From positions 2,306,501 to 2,370,500 of the forward strand of contig VCCP01000006.1 in assembly GCA_005765155.1 (NCBI GenBank): a stretch of DNA of 64,000 nucleotides, written 5' to 3'. Both the position numbers and the translations under genes were made by a program. Numbering within the stretch: position 1 is the first letter of the stretch; the number at the start of each line of letters is the position of its first letter. Origin of the DNA: Zelopaecilomyces penicillatus. Lineage: Eukaryota; Ascomycota; Sordariomycetes; Hypocreales; Pseudodiploosporaceae. Below are positions 60,547 through 64,000 of this stretch, in pieces. A model generated the notes under the pieces. It was not told the DNA's origin. It made no database searches and saw only the letters and a program-made list of their open reading frames with translations.

Positions 60547-60634
60547 TCTCAAAGGATGAAAACAGAAAAGAAGAGGAGAAAGCGTAAAGGCCCAACCATT
60601 GAGACCAGCACTGTCATGCTCCTTGCAAACCAGT

Positions 60635-62846
60635 TTAGCGACCGCCAAAGTCGCTTGCGTAACCTATATCGCCAAAGTTTTGACTCATACTCCCATCTCC
60701 ATAACCTGTTCCCGGGCCACTCACGTAGCCGCCGTCATCGCCGTCATCATAGTCGCTAGCATCAAACGAAGATCGTCCACTCATTTCGTCGTCTAATCCG
60801 CCACCCATCTCGGGACCTGACCAATTCATCTGGGCTAGGGCAGGATACTGGGCCAACAAAGCAGCCGGTAGGGTGTAGTTGCCAGCATCCATGGGATACA
60901 CAGGACCTGTGTCCATAGGAACTGTTTGGTTGTTACCCATATTCGGGCCCCTGTTTTGTAGCTGCATCTGCTGCTCCTGCCATTGTCGCTGTCGCTCTAT
61001 CATTTCTTCATCCAGCAATGGCTTGATGCAGATTCGACCCGCCTCTGATCGGAAATGGCGGCCAAGAGCATCTGCACGAGCAAATCGCCGGCCGCATCCC
61101 CATTGGCCACCAACTTTCAAATCACCTTTGCAAACAAATTTTTTCTCCCCAGAATGCAAGCTTTCATGTCGTTTTCTGTCATGTTGTCGTGCAAAAGCTT
61201 TGCCGCAAACTGTACATACAAAAGGCCTTTCGTCTGTGTGTGTCCTCAAATGAGATCGCAGATTGTATGCGCGTGTGAATCGCTTTGGACAAAGGTTGCA
61301 TTGAAAAGTTGCTGGATGCTTCTGCATACGCTTTGTCACCCCTGCATCTTGACTATTTTGATACTCTGGATCAGCGAGGCGCAAAGCGATGACATTATTT
61401 GGAACTGCAGAGGTCGACTGTCTTCTCCGTGACGGTGAGAGGCCTGCCTGTCTATCGAGGGGTGATAATGATCGCGAAGACTCTGTTCGAACCGCGAGAT
61501 CAGAGCCAAGGGAAGTCGGTATGTTACTTGACTCGTTTGGTCGACCAAAAACAGTGCCACCAGGATGAAAAGGGTCAGTGACCGCGCGAGGGCGGCTCTT
61601 GGGTCTGCCTGGGCAAATTTCAGCATAATTCCACATACACGACAGTAAAAAGCGTGGAGCACATACCCCTTTCTGGCGGTGTTAATGAGTCCTGATCCAT
61701 ACGCGGCTTTGAAGGTTCAAAGATCCCCGGTTTTGAATTGTTTGGTGCAAAATCGATATTAATGGCGGGAGGTGCCATTTGAGGCATATCAAGCGCGCCA
61801 CCACCCTGCAGTGAGGGGAAAGCCTCATGGTTTGTTTGCATGGCTGAATACCCAGGCGCGCCACCATAGCCTGAATTCAGAGCTGCCAGGCCAAATCCAG
61901 GTTGGAGTCCATCGGGAAGTTGCTGTGGGTGAATTCGGGGACTGATAGCGGGGCTATGCGATGGACTCCGACCCTGGTGACCTGGACTATGATGATCTGA
62001 GAGACTGAATGTTCCGATACCTAGTACGTCTTGATAAAGACTTCCGTCAGACGGACGCTGCAAGGGAGAATGCCCCGAGATATCAGCGTCAAAGTTGTCT
62101 GAGCTGACGAGGAGTGGAGAGGGAGAAACAGAGGAGACATCCGAGTACTCGGACGGGCTCCTCCTGTGACCCTGAAACTGTGGTTGGCTCCATTCGTTGA
62201 TCTGATTTGGCAGGAGCGCAGCTTCGGGGCCGAGAGACACATGACGCGAATGACCAGCAGGAGGCGACGAAAACTGGTGCTGGTTGAAAGACGAAGGTGA
62301 CTGATGAGCAGAGCCAGGCATATGGCTCTCTGGCTGTAGAAGTTGCGGGGGGGTCGGAGAATGATGGGAATGTGGGGAAGTCATATTATTAACTTCGTTG
62401 GGATTGAGGGTTGCCTGCTCGAAGAGCGGGCTGTTGAAGTGCTCGCCCTGATCGCTTTGGGGAGGAAAGAGCGAGAAGTCGCCGTCGTTGATATTGGGGG
62501 ATAAATAGGATTGTTGGGATTGAGGGTCGAACGCTAGAGATGGATCAGACCCGGTAGCCCTCGGCTGCTGACCGAAGCTGGTACTGGGATCGAAGCCGCT
62601 GTTTGGGTCACGGCCAGTAGTTTGTACGTCCAAAAAGTCGTTGGGATTGAAAGAATCGAAGGCGTTATTGGAAGTTTCAGCAAAGGGTTGTTGAGTTGAA
62701 GGTTGTAACCCGAGACCAATACCGACAGACTGTTGGTCACCTGGTGTAAAAGGACTTCGCGATGACGACTGAGATCGGTTTATATGAATCTGCTGGTTTC
62801 CAACCGAGGGCGACCGGCCATGGCCATGGCGGTTTGATTGAGCCAT
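60635..62846 (-). CDS. crz1: Calcineurin-responsive C2H2 transcription factor Crz1
   Basis: Exons 62846-61667 and 61608-60635 with a 58-nt intron (GTATGT...CCCAG) give 717 residues. The start MAQSNRHGHGRSP is the first ATG in frame. The N-terminal half is Ser/Pro/Gln-rich with many SP sites. The calcineurin docking motif PAINID (PxIxIT type) is at about residues 360-365. The DNA-binding domain has two C2H2 fingers, CNLCPKRFTRAYNLRSHLRTH and CTVCGKAFARQHDRKRHESLH, followed by the atypical third finger with CKGDLKVGGQWGCGRRFARA and GRICIKPLLDEE that is diagnostic for Crz1 (runs shortened here to motif parts). On calcium rise calcineurin dephosphorylates Crz1, which enters the nucleus and drives stress and cell-wall genes. 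Confidence 0.94.
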
Positions 62847-64000
62847 GATGCGGCCAGGAATGAGTTTTGCGAGGCAGATTCTCGAGTCAGCCTTCCTGCC
62901 ACAGCGGGGAGGCTGTGCACGCGCAACGGTGATGCAATATACCGGGGTCACGACCCTATCACAGCGACAGGACGCGTGGATGTACCGGCGTCTGGCTCAA
63001 GCGCTTTCGAGTCAGCGACTTTAGACAACACCGGGACTTGTGCTTTGGTGCGGGTGGACTCGCTGTGGATAGGGCTAAACTTGGTTGAAGGCCCTGGCGG
63101 CGAAGAGTGACAGAGAGATGGGGGATGAACGGCGGTCGTGGCGGAGAGATGAGGGGTGAGAGCTTGTCAGGGTTCGCTTGGATTGGGCGCCAACCCGTCC
63201 TTAATCAGGGGATATGCGAGGCTGTGCAACCAGCGCGACACGCCCAACAAACAGCAGCAGTGACAATGCGTCGTCGACGCAAAGTCTCTCCGAAGAATGA
63301 CGACGGCACAGTCAAGAAGCGGTATACAGAGCAAGCGGTCGGGAATTGGTGGTGCTTTACAAAGGCATTAAAGTTGCGAAACCGTGGCTAGGATGTCCGC
63401 TGAAAGACGCACGAGCACACTCATGACGGATGGGGGACAGGGAGAGAAGGAACGAACGAACGAAACAGCCCTATGGTTCGCTTACGCTATTCGGCGGCTA
63501 CCATTCATGCGCTCAGTTACTTAATGATTAGAATGAAGTAGCACGAAGGGCTCCGCAAGAGACTGCTTGTAGCGGCTTACATATGATTGATTACAAGTGC
63601 TATTAATGCTGAGGTACCTTCTGCTTTGCTTCGCCCCAATACATGTGCCAGGCAACTATCACTATGCTGCAGAACAGATAAAAAGGGGGTAAGCTTCTGT
63701 GTCGGTGCCTCAGCTAACATGCAGGGCAGCCATGCCTTGAATCTGGACTCGGTAGTGATGTTTGTGGATATCATCTTTTCCGTACTCTACATATAATGCT
63801 ATACCTTATCCCAGTCTTTGTACAACAAGGGGTTGTAATTGTTTCTACAAACACTTCAATACTGGTACCTTGATTGCTACTGATCAATAAGCATGCCAAT
63901 GCACAAGGTATCTATCTTAGTACCCAAGGTACCTCTTAGTAGGTAGGTATTGCACAGCGAATGAGCAGTTCGTTATGAACTCAAAAAATGATAAACTAGG
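62847..64000. other. Upstream region of crz1 to window edge
   Basis: This 1.15-kb region should contain the crz1 promoter and leader. The 300 bp nearest the start are purine-rich on the plus strand, hence C/T-rich on the coding strand. TACCTAGG-like words reappear at 63,900-63,950. No further gene is supported before the edge. Confidence 0.5.

Larger units (their letters stand above)
55999..60634. other. Gene-poor 4.6-kb region
   Basis: No ORF here has coding character; the longest plus-strand frame (56604-57395) starts in no Kozak-like context and has no family signature. The part from 57,680 to 58,290 is packed with TAGGTACC and TACCTAGG words including a 15-bp inverted repeat. The right end, next to the crz1 stop, has a run of 13 C. 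No tRNA or rRNA gene was found. Confidence 0.55.

Overview
The window is nuclear DNA of a filamentous ascomycete, most likely a Sordariomycete and plausibly Hypocreales. The evidence is short spliceosomal introns (about 48-180 nt) with GTNNGT donors, CTAAC/CTGAC-type branch sites and YAG acceptors; long intergenic regions; and a gene set that matches filamentous fungal orthologues (Crz1, Sgm1/TMF, Nas6, fungal Orc1, Mak21). The class-level placement is inferred from overall character; no search was run. Exon boundaries were chosen by splice consensus, phase agreement and family sequence. They are predictions.

Layout, left to right. 1-1823: 3' part of a LIM-domain (paxillin-like) gene, convergent with SUMO (2218-2629, minus). 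5142-8097: Nup84/Nup107 nucleoporin. 8782-9750: Vps37/Mod(r) ESCRT-I subunit. 10374-11579 minus: conserved protein of unknown function. 11580-18453: almost 7 kb without a supportable gene, holding a perfect 14-bp hairpin and ending in a long C/T-rich leader. 18454-20127: F-box protein. 20897-23506 minus: glutamine-rich double AT-hook protein. 24730-26301: V-ATPase subunit C, convergent with APS kinase (26487-27399, minus), whose first coding exon is 8 nt. 28247-29237 minus: hotdog thioesterase. 29728-32834 minus: Mak21/Noc1. 33141-35242: mitochondrial prolyl-tRNA synthetase. 35615-36332: prefoldin subunit 5. 36486-38170 minus: four-exon fungal protein of unknown function. 39114-41431: Orc1 with an MCB-like site upstream, tail to tail with Prp46 (41524-43086, minus). 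43392-44577: Nas6/gankyrin with 26-nt and 14-nt microexons. 44729-47449 minus: Sgm1/TMF golgin. 48235-55998 minus: a very large modular repeat protein (about 2,441 aa as modelled). 55999-60634: 4.6 kb gene-poor DNA rich in TACCTAGGTA-type inverted repeats. 60635-62846 minus: Crz1, the calcineurin-responsive transcription factor.

Most genes are conserved housekeeping functions: nuclear pore, SUMO, replication, splicing, 60S assembly, proteasome assembly, protein folding, vacuole acidification, sulfate assimilation and mitochondrial translation. There is no biosynthetic cluster, transposon ORF, tRNA or rRNA that I can support. The most unusual object is the 48.2-56.0 kb gene. It joins a Trp-Gly/Lys motif region, eight copies of a roughly 100-residue Lys-run/coiled-coil repeat (two nearly identical at DNA level with a 312-bp offset), about ten Lys-rich repeats each carrying a short acidic-flanked Ile/Val core that resembles a SUMO-interacting motif, and an Arg-rich tail. 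I do not recognise it as a named family. A multivalent scaffold or tether is inference only.
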